Shown here in pieces: positions 7,768 to 16,296 of a DNA stretch of 64,000 bases. Source of the stretch: an uncultured Christensenellaceae bacterium. GTDB taxonomy: Bacteria; Bacillota; Clostridia; Christensenellales; Borkfalkiaceae. Every line of letters starts with the position of its first letter. Position 1 is the stretch's first letter. The stretch lies in NCBI GenBank assembly GCA_910588645.1, contig CAJUOY010000006.1:1-64000 (forward strand), given 5' to 3'. The notes below the pieces were generated by a model. The model had not been told where the DNA came from. It was given only the letters and a program-made list of their open reading frames with translations, and searched no databases. The position numbers and the translations under genes were made by a program.

Positions 7768-10197
7768 ATGAGACACGGCGATATTATAGAAAAATTGACA
7801 CACAGACAGAAGGCCGATTTGCTTACGGGCAGAGATTTCTGGTCGACGCTGGAAATTAAGGAAGTGGGACTTCCTTCTGCCTATCTTTCCGACGGCCCCT
7901 GCGGACTCAGAAAGCAGGCGGCAAAGAGCGATCACCTCGGTCTTAACCCCAGTATTCCCGCGACGGCAATCCCCACGACTGCGACCGCGGCGAATACGTG
8001 GAATGAAGAACTCGGCGAAAAGCTGGGCGAGCTGCTCGGCGAAGAGGCTGCGGCTATGGACGTTAATGTTCTCCTCGGCCCCGGTATGAATATCAAGCGC
8101 AATCCCCTTTGCGGAAGAAACTTCGAGTATTTCTCCGAAGATCCTCATCTTGCAGGTAAAATGGCGGCGGCATACGTTCGCGGCATTCAGAAAAACGGCA
8201 TTGCGGCCTGCGTAAAGCACTTTGCCGTAAACAACCAGGAAGAGCGCAGAATGGTCAGCGACAGCGTCGTTGACGAGAGAACGCTCAGGGAAATTTATCT
8301 CGCCGGCTTCGAAATAGCCGTCGAGGAGAGCAAGCCCCGCGCCCTTATGTCGTCTTACAATAAGATCAACGGGGAGTTTGCAAACGAAAACACTCACGTT
8401 TTAAAGGAAATTTTGCGCGACGAGTGGGGCTTTGATGGCGTTGTGGTAACCGACTGGGCCGGCTGTAACGACAGAATTAAAGGTCTTATCGCAGGAAACG
8501 AGTTGGAAATGCCCGTGTGCCGTTACGGCGCGGACGATGTTTACAAGGCGCTCGAAGACGGTTCTTTGGACGAATCTATTGTAGATGAAAGGCTCGACAA
8601 CCTCATCGATCTCATACTTACGACGGATGCGGAGCTCAAAAAAGCTCCCAAGACGTTCGATAAAGAGGAACATCACGAGCTTGCCCGCAAGTGCGCGGAA
8701 GAGAGCGTGGTTCTCCTTAAAAACGCGGGTAACGCTCTCCCGCTCGGAAGCGAAAAAGTATGCTTTATCGGCGACTTCGCTGATAAACCCCGTTTCCAGG
8801 GCGCAGGTTCTTCAAACGTAAATCCTACTAAGGAAGAGCATTTCAAGGATGAAGCCAAGCACTATGATTTCAATTACATCGGATACGCGCAGGGCTTCAA
8901 GCGCTTCGGTAAGAAGAGCAACGGCTTGAAGAAGAAGGCTCTCAAACTTGCTAAAAAGGCCGATAAGATCGTGTTCTTCGCAGGCCTTGACGAGATCCGC
9001 GAATCCGAGGGACTGGACAGGGAGAATATGAAGCTTCCCAAGAACCAGCTCGAGGTTTTGAAGGCTTTGTATACTCTCGGTAAACCCGTCATCGTCATAA
9101 TGTTCTGCGGCAGCCCCGTAGAATTCGACGTTGTTGAAAAGGCGGACGCAATAGTTCACGGTTACCTCGGCGGTCAGGCTGGCGTAAGCGCAATACTCAA
9201 CGTGCTTTCCGGTAAAGTAAATCCTTCCGGCAAATTGTCGGAAAGCTATCCTTACAGATATGAAGATTGCTCTTCTGCGGCAAACTTCCCCGGGCACAGG
9301 CTTACCGTACAGTATCGCGAGGGACTTTTCGTAGGTTACCGTTATTATTCTACGGCCAACGTAAAAGTGCGTTATCCCTTCGGTTACGGACTTTCTTACA
9401 CCAAATTTGATTATTCCGCTTTACAAATCGATGAAAACGGTGTAAAATTTACAATAACGAATGTAGGCGACGTGGACGGCGCGGAAGTAGCTCAGCTCTA
9501 TATCGGCAAAAAAGATTCCGCAATTATCCGTCCAGAAATCGAATTAAAAGGCTTTAAAAAGGTGTTCATCAAGGCAGGCGAGAGCGTTGAAGTCACCATA
9601 CCTTTCGATAAGCGCACATTCCGCGTATACAATCCCAAGGCGAACGAATGGCAGGTCGAGGGCGGCGAATATCAAATTCTTATCGGCGCTTCCTGCGAAG
9701 ACATCCGCCTCAAGGGCGCTCACTCCGTAAATGGTAACGCTACCGACTTCGGTTACGATCGCAACTTGTTGGATTGCTATTTCACCGGAAACGTCGCAAA
9801 CGTAAACGACGCCGCGTTCGAAGCTTTGCTCAACCGTCCCATTCCCGAGGATAACTATCCTTTCTACAACAAGAGAAAGACCAGAATGGTTATTCACGAG
9901 AACTGTACCGTTGCGGATCTGCGTTATTCAAAACGCTGGGTTGGCAGACTCTTTGCAGGAGCAATCAACTTTGCGCACGGATTCCTTTGGAAGATAGGCA
10001 AAAAGACCGACGCCAACACCCTGACAATGGGCGTGGTTCACCAGCCTATCCGCGGACTTGCCAAGTACGGCGGTATGACAAGACGTCAGATGGAAGCTAT
10101 GCTTATGATGTTTAACGGACATCTGTTCAAGGGCATAGGAAGATTTTTGAGCAAAGAAAAACAGCCTAAGAAAAAGGCGGCTTCCAAAAAGAAGTAA
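7768..10197 (+). CDS. Glycoside hydrolase family 3 beta-glucosidase
   Basis: An 809-residue GH3 enzyme: N-terminal barrel with 'LSDGPCGLR' and 'KHFAVNNQEERR', the nucleophile Asp229 in VVVTDWAG, an alpha/beta sandwich domain, then a fibronectin type III-like domain (about 590-660). A further ~150-residue C-terminal part (MGVVHQPIRGLAKYGGM...FNGHLFKGIGRFL) precedes a basic tail with QPKKKAASKKK. No signal peptide, so it is cytoplasmic and probably hydrolyses beta-glucosides imported by the upstream transporter. It is co-transcribed with that gene. Confidence 0.95.
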   Translation: MRHGDIIEKLTHRQKADLLTGRDFWSTLEIKEVGLPSAYLSDGPCGLRKQAAKSDHLGLNPSIPATAIPTTATAANTWNEELGEKLGELLGEEAAAMDVNVLLGPGMNIKRNPLCGRNFEYFSEDPHLAGKMAAAYVRGIQKNGIAACVKHFAVNNQEERRMVSDSVVDERTLREIYLAGFEIAVEESKPRALMSSYNKINGEFANENTHVLKEILRDEWGFDGVVVTDWAGCNDRIKGLIAGNELEMPVCRYGADDVYKALEDGSLDESIVDERLDNLIDLILTTDAELKKAPKTFDKEEHHELARKCAEESVVLLKNAGNALPLGSEKVCFIGDFADKPRFQGAGSSNVNPTKEEHFKDEAKHYDFNYIGYAQGFKRFGKKSNGLKKKALKLAKKADKIVFFAGLDEIRESEGLDRENMKLPKNQLEVLKALYTLGKPVIVIMFCGSPVEFDVVEKADAIVHGYLGGQAGVSAILNVLSGKVNPSGKLSESYPYRYEDCSSAANFPGHRLTVQYREGLFVGYRYYSTANVKVRYPFGYGLSYTKFDYSALQIDENGVKFTITNVGDVDGAEVAQLYIGKKDSAIIRPEIELKGFKKVFIKAGESVEVTIPFDKRTFRVYNPKANEWQVEGGEYQILIGASCEDIRLKGAHSVNGNATDFGYDRNLLDCYFTGNVANVNDAAFEALLNRPIPEDNYPFYNKRKTRMVIHENCTVADLRYSKRWVGRLFAGAINFAHGFLWKIGKKTDANTLTMGVVHQPIRGLAKYGGMTRRQMEAMLMMFNGHLFKGIGRFLSKEKQPKKKAASKKK

Positions 10198-10214
10198 AGG
10201 ATAAAATCGACTTA

Positions 10215-10985
10215 GTGAATAAAAAGAAAATTACGATCGTATCGGGAATAATAACCTTTTTGGCGGCGTGCGCGCTGATTATTGTCGAAACGTTCATAGA
10301 ATTTCAGGTCAAAGCAAAACTCGCGTTCGGCATAGCCGAGCGCGTATTGCTTGTTATAGCCGTAATTTGCGGAATGTCCTTATCGGACTATAAACTGAAA
10401 TTCAAGCCGACTGGCGGATACGTTCCGTTCATAGCGGGACTGTTTGTGGTTTTCGCAAACTTCCCGTTGGAGTGCCTTATTCGCGGCTCTCTCGTCATTA
10501 ACGAGGACGGCTGGGGAATGCTTCTCTTCGTTCTGTCCTGCGTCGCTACGGGAATTTTCGAAGAGATAATGTTCAGGGGATTGCTGTTTTCGTTAATAGG
10601 AGATATGACGAAAAAGCGTAAGTACGGTGAGGTAGAGGCAATACTTTTAACAAGCGTGTTATTCGGTCTTACTCACCTTATGAACCTCTTTGTGGGCGCA
10701 AATCCCGGCGCTACGTTTTTGCAGGTCGGATACAGCTTTTTGATAGGATGTATGTGCAACGTAGTACTTGTCTGTTCGAAGAGTATGTTACTTCCAATTA
10801 TTTTGCACACACTGTTCAATATAGGCGGTACTTTGACATCTTCGGGAGTTGCTTCGGGCAGTCAGTGGGACGATATTTCTATAATTATAATGGCGGTCAT
10901 TTCCGTAATAGCATCCGCCGTAATAATATTCTATTATTTCAAACGCCGCTCTTCGGCTGCGCAAAGGAGTGATTCTCAGTTATGA
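10215..10985 (+). CDS. CPBP family intramembrane glutamic endopeptidase
   Basis: A 256-residue polytopic membrane protein with the CPBP/Abi (CAAX protease-like) signature: EEIMFRG (about residues 118-124), FGLTHLMN with a conserved His, and HTLFN. The GTG at 10215 is the only suitable start; AAAGGA lies 13 bases upstream, so initiation may be weak or coupled. The 3' end overlaps the next gene by ATGA. Family members cleave prenylated or membrane peptides, and several act in bacteriocin immunity. The role next to sugar genes is not evident. Confidence 0.88.
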   Translation: MNKKKITIVSGIITFLAACALIIVETFIEFQVKAKLAFGIAERVLLVIAVICGMSLSDYKLKFKPTGGYVPFIAGLFVVFANFPLECLIRGSLVINEDGWGMLLFVLSCVATGIFEEIMFRGLLFSLIGDMTKKRKYGEVEAILLTSVLFGLTHLMNLFVGANPGATFLQVGYSFLIGCMCNVVLVCSKSMLLPIILHTLFNIGGTLTSSGVASGSQWDDISIIIMAVISVIASAVIIFYYFKRRSSAAQRSDSQL

Positions 10986-12010
10986 AACTTATAACATTTG
11001 CCGTACCCAGTTACAATTCGGAGGCGTATCTCGAAAAATGCGTCGACAGTTTGCTGACGGGCGGAGAAGAAGTTGAAATTATTATCGTAAACGACGGCTC
11101 GAAGGATCGCACGCGCGAAATAGCCGACGCTTATGCGGCAAAATATCCCGATATAGTCAGGGCTGTTCATAAGGAGAACGGCGGACACGGTTCGGGTGTA
11201 AATAAGGGACTTGAACTTGCACAGGGGCTTTACTACAAGGTGGTCGATTCGGATGACTGGGTGGACGAGTCCGCCCTTGCGACGTTACTTGACACTATAA
11301 GGCAACACGTACGCGAGGAAAAGTACGCCGACCTATATATCACCAACTTCGTATACGAACACGTAGAGGACAATACAAGACACGTAAGCAGGTATACAAA
11401 GTTTTTCCCAGTAGGTAAATTTTTCGGCTGGAAAGATTCCAAGCCGATGAAACTTTGGAATTATCTCCTTATGCACTCGTTGGTGTACAGAACGGAGTTG
11501 TTGAGAAAGGCGGGGCTTGTATTGCCCGAACATACTTTTTACGTGGACAATATTTATACCTATCAGCCCATAATTTATACCGAAAAGTTGTACTATCTCG
11601 ATATCGATCTTTACAGGTATTTCATAGGCAGGAGCGATCAATCGGTTACTGTTGAAAATATGACTAAGCGCTATTCACAGCAGATACGCGTTATGCGTAT
11701 AATGCTCGGCGCGCACACCTACGACGAAATTCAGAGCAAGTGCAAACGGCTTAGACAGCAGTGCTATCATCAGCTGTGCAATATTATGGTTACGACCTAT
11801 TTCTTTACCACGCAGGGCAACGATAAGGCGCGCAAAGAGGAATTTTACGCTATGTGGAAGGAGCTCAAACAGCGCGATATAAAGCTCTATAAAAAGATGC
11901 GCCGTATGTCTATGATAAGATTTTTGAATATGCTTAGTTGGAAAGGAAAGGGCAGAATGACTCTGTTTTCCTACAAGTTTCTGACAAAGCGTGTAAAACT
12001 CGGAGCATAA
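10982..12010 (+). CDS. Glycosyltransferase family 2
   Basis: A 342-residue GT-A fold enzyme. The N-terminus FAVPSYNSEAYLEKCVDSLL, the EIIIVNDGSKDRT strand-loop and the VVDSDDWVD (DxD) motif are typical of GT2. Residues ~200-342 are basic and carry no membrane helices, so the enzyme is cytoplasmic or peripheral. It is translationally coupled to the CPBP protease gene by a 4-base overlap. It likely adds a sugar to a cell-surface polymer; donor and acceptor cannot be named. Confidence 0.92.
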   Translation: MKLITFAVPSYNSEAYLEKCVDSLLTGGEEVEIIIVNDGSKDRTREIADAYAAKYPDIVRAVHKENGGHGSGVNKGLELAQGLYYKVVDSDDWVDESALATLLDTIRQHVREEKYADLYITNFVYEHVEDNTRHVSRYTKFFPVGKFFGWKDSKPMKLWNYLLMHSLVYRTELLRKAGLVLPEHTFYVDNIYTYQPIIYTEKLYYLDIDLYRYFIGRSDQSVTVENMTKRYSQQIRVMRIMLGAHTYDEIQSKCKRLRQQCYHQLCNIMVTTYFFTTQGNDKARKEEFYAMWKELKQRDIKLYKKMRRMSMIRFLNMLSWKGKGRMTLFSYKFLTKRVKLGA

Positions 12011-12015
12011 TAAAA

Positions 12016-12052
12016 CCCCCGACCGAATATTCGGTCGGGGGATTGTTTTTTT
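12016..12052. terminator. Bidirectional terminator between convergent units
   Basis: A perfect 13-bp-arm palindrome (CCCCCGACCGAAT and its complement, 12016-12041) has T-runs on the right (TTGTTTTTTT) and, read on the minus strand, TTTTATT. It can serve both the GT2 gene and the YitT gene that ends at 12054. Confidence 0.93.
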
Positions 12053-12053
12053 A

Positions 12054-12986
12054 TCAGAGCGTACTTCTGAAACCTTTTCCCAAAATTTCATTTGTATCTG
12101 TGATTATTACGAATGCGGTAGGATCGGCTTTGTGGATCTGTATTTTTAATCTCAACGCTTCCGCCCTGTTGCATACCGTCAACAACACGGTCTTTTCTTC
12201 GCCCGTATAGCCGCCCGTCGCGCTGTGCGAAGTGAAACTTCTGTGTAAGCCTTCCAGTATAAAGGGAGTTATCTTATCTGGATTAGCGGTTATTATCGTA
12301 ACGTACTTGGACTTTCCTATACTTTCTATCACGCTGTCCACAAGGAATGCCTTGAAGAATAAACCCAATATCGAGAAGAGTCCGGTCTTGATGTCGAATA
12401 TAAAGAACGTGGACGAAGCTATTAAAAGGTCTGTTGCGAACAGTGCTTTGCCTATGTTTAGTTTAGTAAACTTTTTGATTATGAGAGCTATTATATCCGT
12501 TCCGCCCGACGAGGCGTTGCAGTTGAACAGTATCGCGCTGCCTATGCCCGTAAGAAGCATTGCGTAAAGGAATTCGAGGAAGGTTTGGTTTGTAAGCGGA
12601 AGCGATACGTTGCAGGCGTCTAAAATGATTTCGAACACCCACATTTCAAAGGAATACATCAAAGAGCAGTAAACGGTTTTGAACGTACAACCCTTGCCTA
12701 AGAATATAAAACCTATCAGCAACAGCGCGGAGTTCATAATAAGCATTATGACCGACTGAGTCAAAAACGGCACCATAGGAGTAACGAATCTGCTGAGTAT
12801 TATGGCAATACCGCTTACGCCGCCTGTCGCAAAGTTGTTAGGTCCTTTAAAAAAGAAGACTCCCACAGCCAAAAGAATTATACCGAAGTTCAGTACAATC
12901 CAATAGAGTACGGTGGATTTTATCTTCTTTTTTCGCTCCTCGGGGGAGAGTTGCGGCTTTTCTTTGCCGCCGCTCTTGTTTTTCAT
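12054..12986 (-). CDS. YitT family membrane protein (paralogue 1)
   Basis: About 310 residues with the YitT plan: five to six membrane segments ('GPNNFATGGVSGIAIIL', 'NASSGGTDIIALIIKK') and a C-terminal DUF2179 ferredoxin-like domain (ANPDKITPFILEGLHRSFTSH...AFVIITDTNEILGKGF). Start at 12986 fits AAGGA best (7-base gap); ATG 12992 just upstream is an alternative. Only about 10 bases separate it from the upstream YitT gene, so the two form an operon. YitT proteins are widespread in Bacillota, and their transported substrate is not established. Confidence 0.9.
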   Translation of the reverse strand: MKNKSGGKEKPQLSPEERKKKIKSTVLYWIVLNFGIILLAVGVFFFKGPNNFATGGVSGIAIILSRFVTPMVPFLTQSVIMLIMNSALLLIGFIFLGKGCTFKTVYCSLMYSFEMWVFEIILDACNVSLPLTNQTFLEFLYAMLLTGIGSAILFNCNASSGGTDIIALIIKKFTKLNIGKALFATDLLIASSTFFIFDIKTGLFSILGLFFKAFLVDSVIESIGKSKYVTIITANPDKITPFILEGLHRSFTSHSATGGYTGEEKTVLLTVCNRAEALRLKIQIHKADPTAFVIITDTNEILGKGFRSTL

Positions 12987-12996
12987 TTTCATATCC

Positions 12997-14025
12997 TTAT
13001 ATGGTTCCGCCGAATCCCTTGCCGAGAATTTCGTTTGCGTCTGTTATTATAACAAAAGCTGCAGGATCGGCGCTGTGTATATACATTTTCAATTTCAACG
13101 CTTCGCTGCGTTTGCACACAGTTACAACGACTTTCTTTTTCTGGTGAGTATAGCCGCCCTCTGCGTCGTAAACGGTGTATCCGTGGTTGATGACTTTAAG
13201 TATATAGTCGGAAATAATTTCCGGATTGGGAGTGATAATCGTGATATATTTTGTCTTGCCGATATTCTCGATAACGCTGTCCAGGAGGAATGACTTTGTA
13301 AAGAGTCCCAACAAAGAGAACAGTGCGGAAGATACGTCGAAGGTGTAGAACGATATGCAAACTATCAAAAAGTCTATGAGCATAAGCGCCATACCTACGT
13401 TAAGACGGGTATACTTTTTGAGTATCAGCGCAATTATATCCGTTCCGCCGGATGACGCGCCGCAGTTGAATATAAGCGCTCCGCCCACGCCGAACAGCAG
13501 TATCGCGTAAATCAGTTCGAGGAGGGGCTGGTTGGTTAGTGTTTTCATTCCCTCGGGCGCGACGTAGGAAATTACGTCTATGTATTCGAAAAGCCAGATA
13601 ATACCCGTATAGAACAGCGAACAAAATATCGTTTTGATAGTACACTGTTTACCGAGTATTATGAGGCCTAAAATAAGCAGTAATACGTTTATAATGGCCA
13701 TAATTACGCCTTGCGTGAGTATGGCCGCAACTTCGGGCGAGGCGTTTAGGATAATTTTGTTGAGAACTATCGCAATACCCGCTATGCCACCCAGTGTAAA
13801 ATTATTGGGTGTCTGGAAGAAGTAGACGCTTGCGGACATCATAATGATGCCGACTATCATCATAGCCCAATTCAGCGCAATTTTTTTATTGCGCTCTTTT
13901 TTGGATAATACCTTATCGCCGCTATTTTTGGTTTCCTTTTCGTCCTCGTCGACGGCAATTTCAGCGGCGACTTCCGCTTCGGGCTCCTCTTCGATTATTT
14001 GATTTTCTGTGGTTTTTTTGTTCAT
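12997..14025 (-). CDS. YitT family membrane protein (paralogue 2)
   Basis: The same architecture as its neighbour, with near-identical motifs 'TPNNFTLGGIAGIAIVL', 'CGASSGGTDIIALILKK' and 'AFVIITDANEILGKGF', plus an acidic N-terminal stretch of about 30 residues. ATG 14025 is chosen because a good minus-strand promoter has its -10 box at 14055-14060; the upstream in-frame ATG at 14064 would fall inside that promoter. The pair arose by tandem duplication and may form a hetero-oligomer (inference). Confidence 0.9.
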   Translation of the reverse strand: MNKKTTENQIIEEEPEAEVAAEIAVDEDEKETKNSGDKVLSKKERNKKIALNWAMMIVGIIMMSASVYFFQTPNNFTLGGIAGIAIVLNKIILNASPEVAAILTQGVIMAIINVLLLILGLIILGKQCTIKTIFCSLFYTGIIWLFEYIDVISYVAPEGMKTLTNQPLLELIYAILLFGVGGALIFNCGASSGGTDIIALILKKYTRLNVGMALMLIDFLIVCISFYTFDVSSALFSLLGLFTKSFLLDSVIENIGKTKYITIITPNPEIISDYILKVINHGYTVYDAEGGYTHQKKKVVVTVCKRSEALKLKMYIHSADPAAFVIITDANEILGKGFGGTI

Positions 14026-14054
14026 ATCTGCTCGCTTGTTTCTATGATAGATGA

Positions 14055-14083
14055 ATGATAACATAATAAAAAAATAAAGTCAA
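14055..14083 (-). promoter_or_regulatory. Promoter of the yitT pair
   Basis: On the minus strand TTGACT (14083-14078), 17-bp spacer, TATCAT (14060-14055). It places the transcription start near 14048 and decides the start codon of the first YitT gene. Confidence 0.8.
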
Positions 14084-14164
14084 TATTTGTCGAGAGTTTT
14101 ATACGTTGTTTTAAAGGTATATTTTACCTTATTTATAATACGTCCTATTTTATAACGATGTGTA

Positions 14165-14194
14165 TTGACTTTGATTGTTTGCGTGTGCTATAAT
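14165..14194 (+). promoter_or_regulatory. Promoter of the GH13-glgB operon
   Basis: TTGACT (14165-14170), 18-bp spacer, TATAAT (14189-14194), upstream of ATG 14240. It is divergent from the yitT promoter. Confidence 0.85.
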
Positions 14195-14239
14195 AACTGA
14201 GATATGAGAATACGAGGCTGATTACATGAGGATTGGACA

Positions 14240-16279
14240 ATGATTAACAAAGATGCGCTTTTTGCGGACGAAACGGCTAATTTCAAACAGCCGTACGAGC
14301 CCGAAGCAGGAGACGCAGTCCGGCTTATTTTGCGTACTCTCGCCAACGACGTTTTGGAAGCGGAAGCCGTGATCAACGGCAAAAGCCATAAAATGGCCAA
14401 GTTCAGAACGGACGGTACGTTCGATTATTATACGTACACTTTCAAGTGCCCTCAAAGACGGGTGGCATATTATTTTACGGTTACGGACGAAGACGACAGA
14501 GTCTCTTATAACCGTTTGGGCTGCGTTGAAAACGTTCAGGCGGAATTTGATTTTTCGTTTATACCGGGCTTCAAAGTTCCCGACTGGGCTAAAAGTACGG
14601 TATTTTATCAGATTTTTCCCGACAGATTTTGTAACGGAAATTCGAAAAACGACGTTGAGGACAACGAGTATTACTATACGGGCGGGCATTCGCGGCGTAT
14701 AAGGGAATGGTATAAATTCCCCGACGAGCTGGACGTGCGCTGTTTTTACGGCGGAGATTTGCAGGGCGTCAAGCAAAAACTCGACTATTTGCAGGATCTC
14801 GGGGTTGAGGCAATTTATTTTAATCCTCTCTTCGTGTCGCCCTCCAACCATAAGTATGATACGCAGGACTATGATTATATAGATCCTCATCTTGCAATTA
14901 TAGAGGACGATGTCGCGCACGAAATGCAGCATTGGGAAACGCATAACGGTTATGCGCCCAAGTATATAAGGCGCACCATTTCCCGCAGAAATTTGGAAAA
15001 GTCAAACGAGTATTTTGCCGCTCTCGTAGAGGATATTCATTCGAGAGGAATGAAGGTTATAATAGACGGCGTATTCAATCATTGCGGTTCATTCAATAAG
15101 TGGATGGACAGAGAGGGAATCTACCTTAATAAAGACGGTTACGAAAAGGGTGCTTTTCATTCCGAAAAGAGCCCGTACAGGAGCTATTTCAAATTTGCAA
15201 AGAACGAGGCCAACAGCGAGTACGAGGGTTGGTGGGGATTCAAAACGTTACCTAAACTCAATTACGAAAAGAGTTGCGAGCTCGAAGAATATATTCTCAA
15301 TTTAGGTGCAAAGTGGGTTTCCGCGCCCTATAACGTCGACGGATGGCGACTTGACGTCGCGGCTGACCTCGGGCACAGCGAAAGTTACAACCATAAATTT
15401 TGGAGTAAATTTCACGAGCGGGTAAGGCAGGCCAATCCGGAGGCGTTCATATTTGCCGAACATTACGGTTCGCCGGACAAGTGGTTCGAGGGTTGCGAGT
15501 GGGATTCGGTAATGAATTACGACGCGTTTATGGAGCCTCTATCATTCTTTTTGACGGGTATGGAAAAGCACAGCGAGGCGTTCGATTACGGCAAACTTTG
15601 GGACGGTCAGCACTTTTTCGACACTATGTTCAAATGTATGGCCAAGTTTCCAAGGCCCGCGTTGGATTCTGCTTTAAATCAGCTTTCAAATCACGATCAT
15701 TCGCGCTTTTTAACGCGCACGAACAGGACGGTAGGCACCACTAAATCGCGCGGCCCGCACGACGCGGGGAAAAACGTGGATAAGCGTGTGATGCAGCTTG
15801 CGGTAGTTATCCAAATGACTTGGGTGGGTTCGCCCGGGGTATATTATGCCGACGAGGCGGGACAGGTCGGTTGGACCGATCCCGACAACAGAAGGACTTA
15901 CCCTTGGGGAAGCGAGGATAAGGCTCTTATAGACTTTCATCGCGCGGCCATAGCGTTGAGAAAAAAAATGCCCTGTTTGAAAATGGGGAGCTTAAAAAAA
16001 CTCGACGCGGGTATAGGCTATATAGCTTACGCAAGGTTTGACGAGAGGGAATGCTGCGTAATTATAGTAAATTGTACAGACGGGGAAATTTCGTTAAGCG
16101 TACCGGTTTGGGAAGCAGGACTTCCGCATAACGGCGAAGAAATGACAATGAAATTTGCCTGCGGCAGTTGGGGATATACCGAACACGAGGAAAAAGCTCC
16201 AGTTAAATTCGGTAGATTATTCGTGACTTTGCCTGAAAAATGCGCGGCGGTCTATCACTACGAATACAGTAAAAACTAA
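14240..16279 (+). CDS. GH13 alpha-glycosidase (neopullulanase/maltodextrinase-like)
   Basis: A 679-residue protein with an N-terminal beta-sandwich (CBM34-like, residues ~1-115) and a GH13 barrel starting KSTVFYQIFPDRF. Catalytic residues are visible: nucleophile Asp372 in DGWRLDVAADLG, acid/base Glu407 in IFAEHYG, and Asp486 in LSNHDHSRF. The domain order resembles cyclomaltodextrinases and neopullulanases, which cleave maltodextrins and pullulan. No signal peptide, hence cytoplasmic. The ribosome site GAGGA precedes the ATG. It is followed 17 bases later by the branching enzyme gene, so the operon handles alpha-glucans, probably glycogen or imported maltodextrin. Confidence 0.93.
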   Translation: MINKDALFADETANFKQPYEPEAGDAVRLILRTLANDVLEAEAVINGKSHKMAKFRTDGTFDYYTYTFKCPQRRVAYYFTVTDEDDRVSYNRLGCVENVQAEFDFSFIPGFKVPDWAKSTVFYQIFPDRFCNGNSKNDVEDNEYYYTGGHSRRIREWYKFPDELDVRCFYGGDLQGVKQKLDYLQDLGVEAIYFNPLFVSPSNHKYDTQDYDYIDPHLAIIEDDVAHEMQHWETHNGYAPKYIRRTISRRNLEKSNEYFAALVEDIHSRGMKVIIDGVFNHCGSFNKWMDREGIYLNKDGYEKGAFHSEKSPYRSYFKFAKNEANSEYEGWWGFKTLPKLNYEKSCELEEYILNLGAKWVSAPYNVDGWRLDVAADLGHSESYNHKFWSKFHERVRQANPEAFIFAEHYGSPDKWFEGCEWDSVMNYDAFMEPLSFFLTGMEKHSEAFDYGKLWDGQHFFDTMFKCMAKFPRPALDSALNQLSNHDHSRFLTRTNRTVGTTKSRGPHDAGKNVDKRVMQLAVVIQMTWVGSPGVYYADEAGQVGWTDPDNRRTYPWGSEDKALIDFHRAAIALRKKMPCLKMGSLKKLDAGIGYIAYARFDERECCVIIVNCTDGEISLSVPVWEAGLPHNGEEMTMKFACGSWGYTEHEEKAPVKFGRLFVTLPEKCAAVYHYEYSKN

Positions 16280-16296
16280 TAGTTTAGGGGGAAATA

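Noticed and set aside
7318..8397. 359-residue open frame on the minus strand across the MFS tail and GH3 start
   Set aside because: It is antisense to Lys/Glu/Ala-rich coding sequence, where GC-rich codon bias leaves long spurious frames. It has no ribosome site and no recognisable fold.
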